DNA of 64,000 bases from Amycolatopsis rifamycinica (GTDB taxonomy: Bacteria; Actinomycetota; Actinomycetes; Mycobacteriales; Pseudonocardiaceae): positions 1 through 64,000 of the forward strand of contig NZ_JMQI01000001.1 of assembly GCF_000695625.1 (NCBI RefSeq), in the 5' to 3' direction. Within the stretch, counting starts at the first letter, position 1. Each line of letters begins with the position of its first letter. This document shows positions 8,815-17,732 of the stretch, in pieces. Made by a program: the position numbers and the translations under genes. The notes beneath the pieces were generated by a model. That model was not told the origin of the DNA. It saw only the letters and a program-made list of their open reading frames with translations, and ran no database searches.

Positions 8815-9801
8815 ATGCGCGCGGTGGTACTCCGTGAACCCGGCCCGGTCGAGCACCTCGAGCTCACCGAGCTTCCGCTGCCCGAGGTGAAACCCGGCTG
8901 GGTCCGGATCGCCGTCAAGGCGTTCGGCCTCAACCGGTCCGAGCTGCACACCCGGCTGGGCCTGGCCGAAGGTGTCACCTTCCCGCGCGTGCCCGGGATC
9001 GAGGCCGTCGGGATCGTCGACGCCGGCGGCGGCTTCCCGCCGGGCCAGCAGGTCGCGACCATGATGGGCGGCATGGGCCGCACCTTCGACGGCGGCTACG
9101 CCGAATACACCCTCGTGCCGGCGAACCAGGTCATCCCGTTCCGCAGTGACCTGCCGTGGGCGGTCATCGGCCAGGTCCCGGAGACGCTGCAGACCGCGTA
9201 CGGTTCGCTCACCACCGGCCTCGACCTGCGGGAAGGCCAGACGCTGCTGATCCGCGGCGGCACGTCCGCGCTCGGCTTCGCCACCGCGACCCTGGCGAAG
9301 GACCTCGGCGCCACGGTCTTCGCCACCACCCGGCAGAAGGATCGCCTGGACACTCTCGCCGGGCACGGCGTCGACCACCCGCTGCTGGACGACGGGACCG
9401 TGGCCGAGCAGGTCCGGAAGATCGTCCCCGAAGGGGTCGACGCCGCCCTCGAACTCGTCGGCACCCCGACCCTGCCGGACACCCTGAACGCCACCCGCGT
9501 GCACGGGACCGTCTGCTTCGCCGGCATGTTGTCCAACCAGTGGACGATCTCGAACTTCTATCCGATCGGCTACCTTCCCGCCGGGGTGCGGTTGACCGCT
9601 TATGGTGGTGAGGCGGACGACCTGCCCGCCCCCGTCCTCCAGCGGCACCTCGACCGGATCGCCGACGGCGAAGCGAGCCTCGGCCCGGTCAAGGTCTACT
9701 CGATGGCGGAGATCCGGCAGGCGCACGACGACCTGGAGCACAACCGGACGGCGGGCAAGCTCGTCGTGTTGACCGGCCGAGCGGAGGGAGCCGCCCCGTG
9801 A
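8815..9801 (+). CDS. Zinc-independent alcohol dehydrogenase / quinone oxidoreductase family protein
   Basis: 328 residues of the medium-chain dehydrogenase/reductase fold. The N-terminal GroES-like domain (residues ~1-115) has PRVPGIEAVGIV in place of the zinc-type GHE motif and lacks the structural-zinc cysteine cluster, so this is the NADPH:quinone reductase branch. The nucleotide loop is in LLIRGGTSALGFATA. The ending AHDDLEHNRTAGKLVVL is typical. ATG 8815 has AAAGGA 6 nt upstream. The stop overlaps the next gene, so the two are co-transcribed. The acceptor is unknown. Confidence 0.85.
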   Translation: MRAVVLREPGPVEHLELTELPLPEVKPGWVRIAVKAFGLNRSELHTRLGLAEGVTFPRVPGIEAVGIVDAGGGFPPGQQVATMMGGMGRTFDGGYAEYTLVPANQVIPFRSDLPWAVIGQVPETLQTAYGSLTTGLDLREGQTLLIRGGTSALGFATATLAKDLGATVFATTRQKDRLDTLAGHGVDHPLLDDGTVAEQVRKIVPEGVDAALELVGTPTLPDTLNATRVHGTVCFAGMLSNQWTISNFYPIGYLPAGVRLTAYGGEADDLPAPVLQRHLDRIADGEASLGPVKVYSMAEIRQAHDDLEHNRTAGKLVVLTGRAEGAAP

Positions 9802-10973
9802 TCCTGCCGCCGCCCGCCGACGTCGAAGCCCAGCTCGCCGCCGCGCGGCGGGACGGCGACCTCGACCGCTACCTCGGCCTGCTCGCGGACGAGGAGCTGT
9901 TCGTGCCGATCCGGCGGGTGGACGCCCGGAGCATCCTCGACGAACGGGCGGAGACCTTCCCGAACGTCTACTTCGAGACCGGCGGCGACGAGTTCCTGCA
10001 GGTCTTCACCCGCGGCGCGCTGCCGGACTTCGGGCCGGACGTCGTGGCCATGAGCGGCGCGCTCGACTGGGCGGTCGACGGCGTCGGGCGGCACGAGCGC
10101 GTCGTGTTCAACCGCGGCACCCGCGCCGAATGGCGGCTGGCGGGGGCGACGCTGCAGCCGTGGCTCGACGCGCACGCGGGCGACGTCACGCCGCTGGAAG
10201 AGCAGGTCGAGCGGCTGATCACCGCGCCGTACGGGCACCTCGAAGGGCCCATCGCGCACGCGCTCGCCTGCGGCGCGCACCTCGCGGTGCTCAACGCGGC
10301 GCCCTGGAACCTGCTCGACGGCCGCTACCACGACTACGTCGCCGAGGTGCGCAGCCTGCGGGACTGGTGGGGCGTGGCCGACCCGCCCGGCTGGCGCGCG
10401 ACCATGACCGGCCTGATCGGCGACGGCTACACGCTGACGCCGGGCAACCTGGTCCTCATGCTGCGCCTGCGGTTCGCCGCCGAGTACGGGCTGCCGGGCG
10501 CCGAGTTCGACCCGCTGACCTGGGCGCAGCTGGTGGACCGGTGGTGCACCGAGAACGACGCCGCGGACCAGGCCGACGAGCTGCGGGACACCGTCCGCCG
10601 GGTGTCCCGGTACGAGCGGCGGCTCCGCGCCGACGGCCTGGTCGGCGCGGACGGCTGCGTCACGACGGCGTTGTCCTGGGACGTCGGCCGCGCGATCGCC
10701 ATCGCCCGCGGCGGGCTGGCGGCCGGGTACTGCGACGCGCTGAGCGCCGAGCTGATGGCGCTCGAAGCCGGATCGCTGGCCCGTCGCTACCACCAGTCAT
10801 GGGCCGACCTGTCGGCGGGGTACGTGATGGGCCGGGTGCTGCACGCCGGCGAGGACGAGTTCGGCGAGTGGTACCCGGCCGCCGTGCGCGTCCACCACCA
10901 GCTCCTTCAGGATCCGGCGAGCCCCTGGTTGAACCTCGATTTCGGCTCGCTGTCGGAGGAGTCCGAGGCCTGA
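9798..10973 (+). CDS. DUF1266 domain-containing protein with SseB-like N-terminus
   Basis: 391 residues. Residues ~1-125 resemble the SseB N-terminal domain (LADEELFVPIRRVD). Residues ~180-350 carry the tryptophan-rich pattern of DUF1266 (WNLLDGRYHDYVAEV, RDWWGVADPPGW, then LSWDVGRAIAIARGGLAAGYC). DUF1266 proteins have no assigned biochemical role. Some occur beside type VII or toxin loci, but nothing of that kind is here. GTG 9798 overlaps the stop of the oxidoreductase, so the pair is one transcription unit. No signal peptide is seen, so it should be cytosolic. Confidence 0.72.
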   Translation: MILPPPADVEAQLAAARRDGDLDRYLGLLADEELFVPIRRVDARSILDERAETFPNVYFETGGDEFLQVFTRGALPDFGPDVVAMSGALDWAVDGVGRHERVVFNRGTRAEWRLAGATLQPWLDAHAGDVTPLEEQVERLITAPYGHLEGPIAHALACGAHLAVLNAAPWNLLDGRYHDYVAEVRSLRDWWGVADPPGWRATMTGLIGDGYTLTPGNLVLMLRLRFAAEYGLPGAEFDPLTWAQLVDRWCTENDAADQADELRDTVRRVSRYERRLRADGLVGADGCVTTALSWDVGRAIAIARGGLAAGYCDALSAELMALEAGSLARRYHQSWADLSAGYVMGRVLHAGEDEFGEWYPAAVRVHHQLLQDPASPWLNLDFGSLSEESEA

Positions 10974-11061
10974 CCCGTGCGGGGGAGGTCACCACAATGA
11001 GTCACCCCGGCTACGGCGTGGCGAGCATCGTCCCATGAGCAAATTTGTCACCATCGGCCAC

Positions 11062-12246
11062 ATGAAGCTCACGGGTCTGCTCACGCGGAATCAAGAACCC
11101 CCGCCGGGGATCACCGGGGTCGCCCGGGTCGACCGCCGCACCCGGGAGCTCCTGCGCCGGATCAGTCCCGGCGACATCGTCGTGCTCGACCAGCTGGACC
11201 TGGACCGCGCGACGGCCGACGCCCTGGTCGAGGCCGAGGTCGCCGGCGTGGTCAACGCGTCGCCGTCGATCTCCGGCCGGTTCCCGAACATGGGCCCCGA
11301 GATCCTCGTCGCGGCCGGCATCCCGCTCGTCGACTCGGTCGGGGGCGAGCTGCTGCGCTCGATCAAGGACGGCACGAAGCTGCGGCTGCACGACGGCGTC
11401 GTCTACGTCGGCGAGCGCCAGGTCGCCTCCGGCATCCTGCAGACCGCCGAGAGCGTCGCCGACCAGATGATCGAGGCCAAGGCCGGGATGTCGACGCAGC
11501 TGGAGGCGTTCTCGGCCAACACCATCGAGTTCCTGCGCCGCGAGCGCACCCTGATCCTCGACGGCGTCGGCGTCCCCGAGCTGAAGGTGCCGCTGCGGGA
11601 CCGGCACGTGCTGGTCGTGGCGGGCGGCAACGGGCACGCCGAGGACCTCAAGAAGCTCAAGAAGTACATCGCCGAACACCGCCCGGTGCTGATCGGGGTC
11701 GACGCCGGCGCCGACACCCTGCGCGTCCAGGGCTACCGGCCGGACGTCGTCGTCGGCGACCCCACCGGCATCGGCACCGCGACGCTGCGCGGCGGCGGCG
11801 AGGTCGTCGTGCCCGCGCAGCCGGACGGCCACGCCCCCGGCGTCGAGCGCATCCAGGACCTCGGCATCGGCGCGGTGACGTTCCCCGCGTCGGGCAACGC
11901 CGAAGACCTCGCGCTGCTGCTGGCCGACGCGCACGGCGCCAGCCTGGTCGTCACCGTCGGCTTCCAGGCCACCCTGCGCGAGTTCCTCGACCACGGCCGG
12001 TCCGGCTCGAACCCGTCGACCTTCCTGACGCGGCTGAAGCTCGGCACGAAGCTCGTCGACGGCAAGGCGGTGGCGACGCTGCACCGCAACCGCGTGTCGA
12101 TCGGCGCGGTCGTCCTGCTCGTGCTCGCCGCGGTCGTGGTGGTCGCCGCGGCACTGCTGGTGTCCGATGTGGGCTCGGTCTACCTCGACTGGCTCAAGGG
12201 CACCTGGAATTCGTTCTACGCCTGGGTCAGGGGATTGTTCACGTGA
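11062..12246 (+). CDS. steA: Putative cytokinetic ring / cell-separation protein SteA
   Basis: About 394 residues. The body is the thiamine-pyrophosphokinase-like fold described for SteA (DRRTRELLRRISPGDIVVLD, VGVDAGADTLRVQGYRPD, VVGDPTGIG). A single C-terminal transmembrane segment lies near residues 345-370 (VVLLVLAAVVVVAAALLV) with a short external tail. In Corynebacterium SteA works with SteB to activate peptidoglycan hydrolysis during daughter-cell separation. I prefer ATG 11062 because homologues start at the MKLTGLLTRN segment; ATG 11035 in frame adds nine residues. The stop overlaps the next start, which encodes the SteB-type partner. Confidence 0.87.
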   Translation: MKLTGLLTRNQEPPPGITGVARVDRRTRELLRRISPGDIVVLDQLDLDRATADALVEAEVAGVVNASPSISGRFPNMGPEILVAAGIPLVDSVGGELLRSIKDGTKLRLHDGVVYVGERQVASGILQTAESVADQMIEAKAGMSTQLEAFSANTIEFLRRERTLILDGVGVPELKVPLRDRHVLVVAGGNGHAEDLKKLKKYIAEHRPVLIGVDAGADTLRVQGYRPDVVVGDPTGIGTATLRGGGEVVVPAQPDGHAPGVERIQDLGIGAVTFPASGNAEDLALLLADAHGASLVVTVGFQATLREFLDHGRSGSNPSTFLTRLKLGTKLVDGKAVATLHRNRVSIGAVVLLVLAAVVVVAAALLVSDVGSVYLDWLKGTWNSFYAWVRGLFT

Positions 12247-13193
12247 TTTCGCTGCGCTACCACGTCGTTTCCATCGCCGCCTGCTTCCTCGCGCTGGCCG
12301 TCGGCGTCGTGCTCGGCTCCACGGCCCTGAACGGCACGCTGCTGTCCGGGCTCGCGGGCGAGAAGAAGGACCTCGGCAGCCAGGTCGCCGACCTGGAGGC
12401 GCAGCGCAACGCGCTCAACGCCCGGCTGGCCGACGCCGACGCCTTCGCCGGCTCGATGGGCCCGAAGGTCGTGGCCGGCACGCTGGACAAGCGGACGGTG
12501 GTGCTGGTGACCACCGAAGACGCGCGCCCGGCCGACCGGGACGCGCTCAAGCAGCTGATCGGCCAGGCCGGCGCTTCGGTGACCGGCGAGGTGCAGCTGA
12601 CGTCGGCGTTCGCCGACCCCGGAAAGGCCGACCAGCTCCGCGACGTCGTCACGCGGCTGCAGCCGGCCGGCTCGAAGTTCCCGACGGCGGGGGACTCGGG
12701 CACGCTGGCCGGCGCGCTGCTCGGTTCGGTGCTGCTGCTGGACAAGACCACGGCGAAACCGCAGTCCGCGCCGGAGGAACTGGCGGCGGCGCTGAGCGGG
12801 CTCACCGACGGCGGGTTCGTCAAGGCCGGCCCGGACGTCAAGCCCGCGCAGCTGGCGATGGTGCTCACCGGCGCCCAGGCCACCGGCGACGGCGCGGGCG
12901 ACCGGGCGGCCACGATCGCCCGGTTCACGACCCAGCTGGACCGCAGCGGTGCGGGCACGGTCCTGGCGGGCGACGCCGGTTCCGCGGACGGCACCGGCGC
13001 GCTGGGCGTGGTCCGGGCGGACACCGCGGCGACGTCGATCCTGTCCACAGTGGATAACGCAGACACGTCGGCGGGCCGGGTGAGCGCGGTGCTGGCGCTG
13101 AAGGAACAGCTCGACGGCGGCGCGGGCCGCTACGGGGTGGCGGGCAACGCACAGGCTCCGGCGCCGGGCGTCGCCCCACCGCCCGGCAACTGA
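12243..13193 (+). CDS. mctB: MctB / SteB family copper transporter-cell separation protein
   Basis: 316 residues. An N-terminal membrane anchor (residues ~5-27, YHVVSIAACFLALAVGVVLG) is followed by a coiled coil (~38-70, LGSQVADLEAQRNALNARLAD) and a large external domain with an alanine/glycine-rich C-terminus. M. tuberculosis Rv1698 (MctB) affects copper export; the Corynebacterium homologue SteB partners with SteA in cell separation. GTG 12243 overlaps the steA stop. This ends the conserved operon segment; the convergent racemase gene stops 5 bp further on, with no obvious terminator between. Confidence 0.85.
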   Translation: MISLRYHVVSIAACFLALAVGVVLGSTALNGTLLSGLAGEKKDLGSQVADLEAQRNALNARLADADAFAGSMGPKVVAGTLDKRTVVLVTTEDARPADRDALKQLIGQAGASVTGEVQLTSAFADPGKADQLRDVVTRLQPAGSKFPTAGDSGTLAGALLGSVLLLDKTTAKPQSAPEELAAALSGLTDGGFVKAGPDVKPAQLAMVLTGAQATGDGAGDRAATIARFTTQLDRSGAGTVLAGDAGSADGTGALGVVRADTAATSILSTVDNADTSAGRVSAVLALKEQLDGGAGRYGVAGNAQAPAPGVAPPPGN

Positions 13194-13198
13194 GCGGT

Positions 13199-13906
13199 TC
13201 ATCCGGACCAGGTACGCCGTTTGGCCAGCGGCCGCGCGTACGAACCCGCCCGGCTCGTCTTCAGCCCCAGGGCCACCAGGGATTCGGCGAGCCGGACCGC
13301 GGCCGCGACGCCGTCGATGACGGGGATGTCCAGCATCGTCGAGATCCTCCGGTCCAGCCCGGTCATCCCGGCGCACCCGAGGACCAGCACCTCCGCCCCC
13401 GCGTCCCGCGCGCGACGGCCGGCCGTGAGCAACGCCGACTCGGTCCGGCGTTCGTCGGTCAGCTCCAGCACCCCGAGCCCGGCGCCGGTGACCGTGACGC
13501 AGTTCTGCGCGACCCCGGCGGCGTGCAGGCTGTCCTCGATCAGCCCGCACGTCCGGTCCAAGGTGGTCACGACGCCGTAGCGGCGGCCGAGCAGGCAGGC
13601 CAGGTGCGCGGCGGCCTCGGTGATGTCGACGACCGGGACGTCCAGCAGCTCGCGCGCGCCCTCGCGGCCGTGCTCGCCGAACCCGGCGAGCACGACGGCG
13701 TCGAACGGTTCTTCCAAGCCCCGCAACAGATCGAGCACCGCGGCCGCGGACAGGAAGCTGTCCAGCCAGCCCTCCGCGGACTCGGGTCCCCACCGAGGCG
13801 TCCGCGCGAGGATCTCGGTGCCGGGGCTCGCGGCCGCGCGGGCCCCGGCTTCGATCTCCTTCGTCATCGTCTCGGTGGTGTTGCAGTTGGTGACGACGAT
13901 CCTCAT
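13199..13906 (-). CDS. Asp/Glu/hydantoin (allantoin) racemase family protein
   Basis: 235 residues. It is a cofactor-independent racemase with the paired-cysteine plan. The first Cys region is near VTNCNTTETMTKEIEAG and the second is LVLGCAGMTGL. VVDITEAAAHLA and IPVIDGVAAAVRLAESL complete the family pattern. It likely interconverts hydantoin or allantoin stereoisomers. ATG 13906 overlaps the stop of the upstream permease gene (ATGA), so both are co-transcribed leftward. The permease and GntR context supports catabolism of a hydantoin-like purine or amino-acid derivative; the precise substrate is inferred. Confidence 0.85.
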   Translation of the reverse strand: MRIVVTNCNTTETMTKEIEAGARAAASPGTEILARTPRWGPESAEGWLDSFLSAAAVLDLLRGLEEPFDAVVLAGFGEHGREGARELLDVPVVDITEAAAHLACLLGRRYGVVTTLDRTCGLIEDSLHAAGVAQNCVTVTGAGLGVLELTDERRTESALLTAGRRARDAGAEVLVLGCAGMTGLDRRISTMLDIPVIDGVAAAVRLAESLVALGLKTSRAGSYARPLAKRRTWSG

Positions 13907-15324
13907 CGGTGCTTCCTCGACACCGCGAAGTAGAGCAGCGCCGACGACGCCGTGCCGATGAACCACGAGTACGGCGCGGCCGGCGCGAAGAACGGCACCA
14001 GCGCGATCACGGCGGACAATGCGGCGGTCGGGAAGAACGTCACCAATGCCCGCGGGTTCACGCGCGGGTAGCTCCCGCCGTCGACGAACAGCTGGGCGAC
14101 GTCGACCTTGCCGCGCCGGATCAGGTAGTAGTCGACGATCATGATGCCGAACAGCGGGCCGAGGAACGCGCCGAGCCCGCCGAGGAAGTAGTTGACCACC
14201 GCCGGCGAGGAGTACAGCTTCCACGGCAGCACGCACAGGGCCGCGACCGCGCTGATCATCCCGCCGACGGTGAAGCTGATCCGCTTCGGCCAGATGTTGG
14301 CCAGGTCGTAGGCGGGGGAGACGAAGTTGGCGACGATGTTGACACCCATGGTGGCGACGGCGAAGGTCAGCGCGCCGATGACGAGCACCGGCGTGTTGTG
14401 CACCTTGGCCAGCAGCTCGGCCGGGTCGGTGATGGCCTCGCCGAACACCTGCATGCTGCCCGCGGTGACGACGACCGACAGCAGGGCGAACGCCGTCGAG
14501 TTGATCGGCAGGCCCCAGAAGTTGCCGCGCTTCACGGTCTTCTGGTCCGGGGCGAACCGGGAGAAGTCGCAGAAGTTGAGCATGAGCGTGCCGTAGGTGG
14601 CCAGGATGAGCCCGGCCGCGCCGAACCACTGCCGGATCTGCTCGCCGGTGGACAGCTGCTGGGGGCTGCTGGTGAACGAGATGTTCCAGTGGCCCGCGGC
14701 CAGGATCCAGACGGCGAGGGCGATCATCACGACCCAGATCGCCGGGCCGCACCAGTCCTGGAACTTGCGCACCGACTCCATGCCGCGGGTCAGGATCAGC
14801 GCCTGGACCGCCCACAGCGCGACGAAGCAGATCCAGCCGAGCGCGTGCAGGCCGAGGAAACCGTGCTCGGTCCAGGGTTTCAGGCCGGGGTCGATGGCGA
14901 GCACGAGCAGCGTGATGGCGACGCTCGCCAGGTAGGTCTGGATGCCGTACCAGAAGATGGCGATGATCGCGCGGATCAGCGCGGGCAGGTTGGCGCCGAA
15001 CGTGCCGAAGCTGATCCGCGCCACGACCGGGAACGGCACGCCGGTGCGCTGCCCGATCCGGCCCATCAGGTTCATGCCGGCGTAGATGATGACGAACCCG
15101 AACAGCAGCGCGGTGAACACCTGCCAGGCCGACAGGCCCAGCACGAAGAGCCCGGCCGCGAAGGTGTAGTTGCCGAGGTTGTGCACGTCGGACATCCACA
15201 GCGCGAAGATGTCGTAGACCTTCCACCGGCGTTCCTTCGCCGGCGCGAGATCCTCGTTCCAGAGGCGGGGGTCGGGTGGTGGAGTCGTCTCTTGAGAGGG
15301 TTCGGTAAGCGGGGCGGCGGTCAT
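13903..15324 (-). CDS. NCS1 family nucleobase:cation symporter (hydantoin/allantoin/cytosine permease type)
   Basis: 473 residues with about 12 transmembrane segments. The NCS1 signature starts right after the N-terminus (WNEDLAPAKERRW, then DIFALWMSDVHNLGNYTFAAGL). Later landmarks are FPVVARISFGTFGANLPAL and SPAYDLANIWPKRISF. Relatives import hydantoins, allantoin, cytosine or uracil with Na+ or H+. ATG 15324 has GGAGGG 5 nt upstream. The promoter region carries a nested palindrome shared with the divergent GntR gene. The racemase overlaps its 3' end, so uptake and isomerisation are co-expressed. Confidence 0.88.
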   Translation of the reverse strand: MTAAPLTEPSQETTPPPDPRLWNEDLAPAKERRWKVYDIFALWMSDVHNLGNYTFAAGLFVLGLSAWQVFTALLFGFVIIYAGMNLMGRIGQRTGVPFPVVARISFGTFGANLPALIRAIIAIFWYGIQTYLASVAITLLVLAIDPGLKPWTEHGFLGLHALGWICFVALWAVQALILTRGMESVRKFQDWCGPAIWVVMIALAVWILAAGHWNISFTSSPQQLSTGEQIRQWFGAAGLILATYGTLMLNFCDFSRFAPDQKTVKRGNFWGLPINSTAFALLSVVVTAGSMQVFGEAITDPAELLAKVHNTPVLVIGALTFAVATMGVNIVANFVSPAYDLANIWPKRISFTVGGMISAVAALCVLPWKLYSSPAVVNYFLGGLGAFLGPLFGIMIVDYYLIRRGKVDVAQLFVDGGSYPRVNPRALVTFFPTAALSAVIALVPFFAPAAPYSWFIGTASSALLYFAVSRKHR

Positions 15325-15357
15325 GAAGGCCCTCCGATCGACGTGCGGTGACGACGA

Positions 15358-15386
15358 TTTGGGATACCAAACTTTGGAATCCCAAA
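15358..15386. promoter_or_regulatory. Nested palindromic operator between permease and GntR regulator
   Basis: The outer arms TTTGGGAT (15358-15365) and ATCCCAAA (15379-15386) enclose the inner perfect palindrome CCAAACTTTGG (15367-15377), all on one centre. The outer arms are separated from the core by single non-pairing A bases. The site lies 34 bp upstream of the permease start and about 90 bp upstream of the GntR start. This suits a regulator that controls both directions. Confidence 0.75.
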
Positions 15387-15474
15387 TATCACCCCGGCGT
15401 CCACCCGAGTCAATACTCCGGCCGATAAGCTCGGGTAACGACGTGTTACGGCGGTGTTGAGCGAGAGGGGCGCG

Positions 15475-16143
15475 GTGAACGAGCGGCAACCCCTCGCGGC
15501 CACCCGGCAGCGGGTGCGCGAGGAGCTGCGCGAACGGATCCTGACCGGGCGGCTGCGCCCGGGTGACCGGCTGGTCGAGCGCGAGCTCGCCGAGGACCTC
15601 GGCGTTTCCCGGGTGCCGGTCCGCGAGGCCATCCGCAGCCTGGAGGCCGAGGGCTTCCTCGTCGTCCAGTCGCCGCGGCGGGTGGTCGTCCGGCAGCTCG
15701 CCCGGGTCGACGTCGAGGAGCTGTTCGACGTCCGCGAGGCGCTCGAAGGACTCGCCGCCGGGCTCGCCGCCGAGCGCGCCGGCGCCGCCGCGCTCAAGCG
15801 CCTCGACCGCGCGCTCGCCGACGCCGCCCGCGCCACGGCCCGCGGCGACGCCGCCCGGATCACCGTGCTGAACTCGCGCTTCCACGACGAGATCGTCGCC
15901 ATCGCGGGCAACGCCCTGCTGTCCACCATGCTCCAGCCGCTGGAGGGCAGGCTCCGCTGGCTGACGAGCCAGAACGAGCACTGGGCCGAGCTGCTCGACG
16001 AGCACCGGCGGCTCTACGAGGCGATCGCCTCGGGGGACGCGGACCGCGCGAAGGCGTCCGCGGTCGAGCACGTGCGCGTCAACCGGGAAGTCACGCTGCG
16101 TTCCCTCTTCGGTGAAGAAACCGGGGAGCGCCCGGCGGGGTGA
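15475..16143 (+). CDS. GntR family transcriptional regulator (FCD/FadR-type)
   Basis: 222 residues. The N-terminal winged HTH (residues ~8-72) has the GntR signature ILTGRLRPGDRLVERELAED followed by VSRVPVREAIRSLEAEGF. The C-terminal FCD helical domain has the usual acidic and His ligands (RFHDEIVAIAGN, HRRLYEAIASGD). It is the likely regulator of the divergent permease-racemase operon. I start at GTG 15475 because GAGAGGGG lies 4-5 nt upstream; GTG 15454 is in frame but has no ribosome binding site. Confidence 0.87.
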   Translation: MNERQPLAATRQRVREELRERILTGRLRPGDRLVERELAEDLGVSRVPVREAIRSLEAEGFLVVQSPRRVVVRQLARVDVEELFDVREALEGLAAGLAAERAGAAALKRLDRALADAARATARGDAARITVLNSRFHDEIVAIAGNALLSTMLQPLEGRLRWLTSQNEHWAELLDEHRRLYEAIASGDADRAKASAVEHVRVNREVTLRSLFGEETGERPAG

Positions 16144-16205
16144 CCCTGCCCGATTTGACGAGCAATCCGCACGGGCGCCCGGTTTTTCAGCCATTCGCAC
16201 CAACG

Positions 16206-16230
16206 GTGACACGACTTTGGTCTGTGTCAC
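16206..16230. promoter_or_regulatory. Inverted repeat upstream of the S53 peptidase gene
   Basis: GTGACAC (16206-16212) and GTGTCAC (16224-16230) form a perfect 7-bp inverted repeat with an 11-nt spacer, about 75 bp before the peptidase start. It could be an operator or the end of the GntR transcript. No T-run follows, so I lean to a protein-binding site. Confidence 0.4.
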
Positions 16231-16305
16231 GCCGCCGAACGGCTGCTTACGGTCTTCGCTCACCGGTCCCGCCGACCGGCGTCCCCACCGTTCCGGAGGT
16301 TCACT

Positions 16306-17496
16306 GTGCGTAGAGCGACAGTATTCGCCGCAGCCTTCACCCTGGCCCTGACCACCGCGGGCGTCGCACAGGCGGCGCCCGCGCCGCACGGCCACGCCCA
16401 GCGCGTCTGCTCGGTCGCGCCCGCCGGGCTCGCGGCCTGCAACGCCTGGATCAACACCGACACGACCTTCGCCGCGGCCGCCACGCCGTCCGGGCTCGGC
16501 CCGGCCGACCTGCTCTCCGCGTACAACCTCGGCTCGCTCGCGGGCAGCGCCGGCGCCGGCCGCACGATCGCCATCGTGGACGCCTACGACGCCCCGACCG
16601 CCTTCGCCGACGTCAACGTCTACCGCGCCCAGTACGGCATCCCCGCGCTCGCCTCCTGCACGCCGTCGTCGATCAACGCGAGCACCACCCCGTGCTTCGC
16701 CAAGGCCGACCAGAACGGCGGCACCACCTACCCGCGCAAGGACGGCGGCTGGGCCCAGGAGATCTCCCTCGACCTCGACATGGCCTCGGCGATCTGCCCG
16801 AAGTGCAACATCCTGCTGGTCGAGGGCACCTCGTCGAGCTTCGCCAACCTCGGCACCGCGGTGAACACCGCCGTGCGGCTCGGCGCCGAAGTGGTCAGCA
16901 ACAGCTACGGCGGCAGCGAGTTCTCGAGCGAGGCGAGCGCCGAAGGGCAGTACTTCAACCACCCCGGCGTCGCCATCACGGTCAGCTCCGGTGACGCCGG
17001 GTACGGCGTCGAGTTCCCCGCCGCGTCGCGGTACGTCACCGCGGTCGGCGGCACCAGCCTGAAGAAGGCGTCGAACACGCGCGGCTGGAGCGAGACGGCG
17101 TGGAGCGGGGCCGGCAGCGGCTGCTCGGCGTACATCACCAAGCCGTCGTGGCAGACCGACGCCGGCTGCGGCAGGCGCACGGTCGCCGACGTCAGCGCCG
17201 TCGCCGACCCGGCCACCGGGGTCGCCGTCTACGACAGCACGGCGTACCAGGGCCGCTCCGGCTGGATGGTGTTCGGCGGCACGAGCGTCGCGGCTCCGGT
17301 CGTCGGCGGCGTCTACGCCCTCGGCGGTGTCAGCGGCGTCACGGGCGCGAACACTGTGTACTCGAACACATCGTCGCTCAACGATGTGAGCGGCGGCAGC
17401 AACGGCTCGTGCGGCGGCAGCTACCTCTGCACCGCCGTGACCGGCTACGACGGCCCGACCGGGCTCGGCACCCCGAACGGCGCCACCGCGTTCTGA
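16306..17496 (+). CDS. Secreted S53 family (sedolisin) peptidase
   Basis: 396 residues. A Sec signal peptide (residues ~1-23) has an AQA cleavage site. Sedolisin residues are visible: the Glu-Asp pair in WAQEISLDLD (E152, D156), the oxyanion Asp in VSSGDAG, and the nucleophile in GGTSVAAP (S327). Sedolisins are acid-active serine-carboxyl endopeptidases. Several cysteines suggest disulfides in the exported protein. Only about 45 residues separate the signal peptide from the catalytic domain, so the large pro-kumamolisin domain of many relatives is missing. GTG 16306 has GGAGG 7 nt upstream. A terminator hairpin follows. Confidence 0.85.
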   Translation: MRRATVFAAAFTLALTTAGVAQAAPAPHGHAQRVCSVAPAGLAACNAWINTDTTFAAAATPSGLGPADLLSAYNLGSLAGSAGAGRTIAIVDAYDAPTAFADVNVYRAQYGIPALASCTPSSINASTTPCFAKADQNGGTTYPRKDGGWAQEISLDLDMASAICPKCNILLVEGTSSSFANLGTAVNTAVRLGAEVVSNSYGGSEFSSEASAEGQYFNHPGVAITVSSGDAGYGVEFPAASRYVTAVGGTSLKKASNTRGWSETAWSGAGSGCSAYITKPSWQTDAGCGRRTVADVSAVADPATGVAVYDSTAYQGRSGWMVFGGTSVAAPVVGGVYALGGVSGVTGANTVYSNTSSLNDVSGGSNGSCGGSYLCTAVTGYDGPTGLGTPNGATAF

Positions 17497-17509
17497 CCCC
17501 TGCGGAAGT

Positions 17510-17551
17510 GGCCTGCCACACGGGCGCCCCGGCTCGCTCGTGTGGCAGGCC
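17510..17551 (+). terminator. Terminator after the S53 peptidase gene
   Basis: Perfect 12-bp inverted repeat: GGCCTGCCACAC (17510-17521) and GTGTGGCAGGCC (17540-17551), loop 18 nt, beginning 13 bp after the stop codon. There is no T-run, as is common in high-GC actinobacteria. Confidence 0.8.
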
Positions 17552-17732
17552 GTCACGCACCGCACTAACATGATCACGGTAACCGCGCATCCCGAGCGGA
17601 CGTGGCATATCCGACACGCTCCAGGAGCCCCGCCAACAGGCGCTTCCCAGCGGCTTCATGGGAAATTCACAGAATGGGTGGCAAGTCTGACAACGTGAAC
17701 CACGCCGACGACGGTGCCGGATCGGCGGCACG

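Noticed and set aside
13044..13055. DnaA box or replication origin (TCCACAGTGGATAAC)
   Set aside because: A single match inside the mctB coding region, with no cluster of boxes and no dnaA/dnaN neighbourhood.
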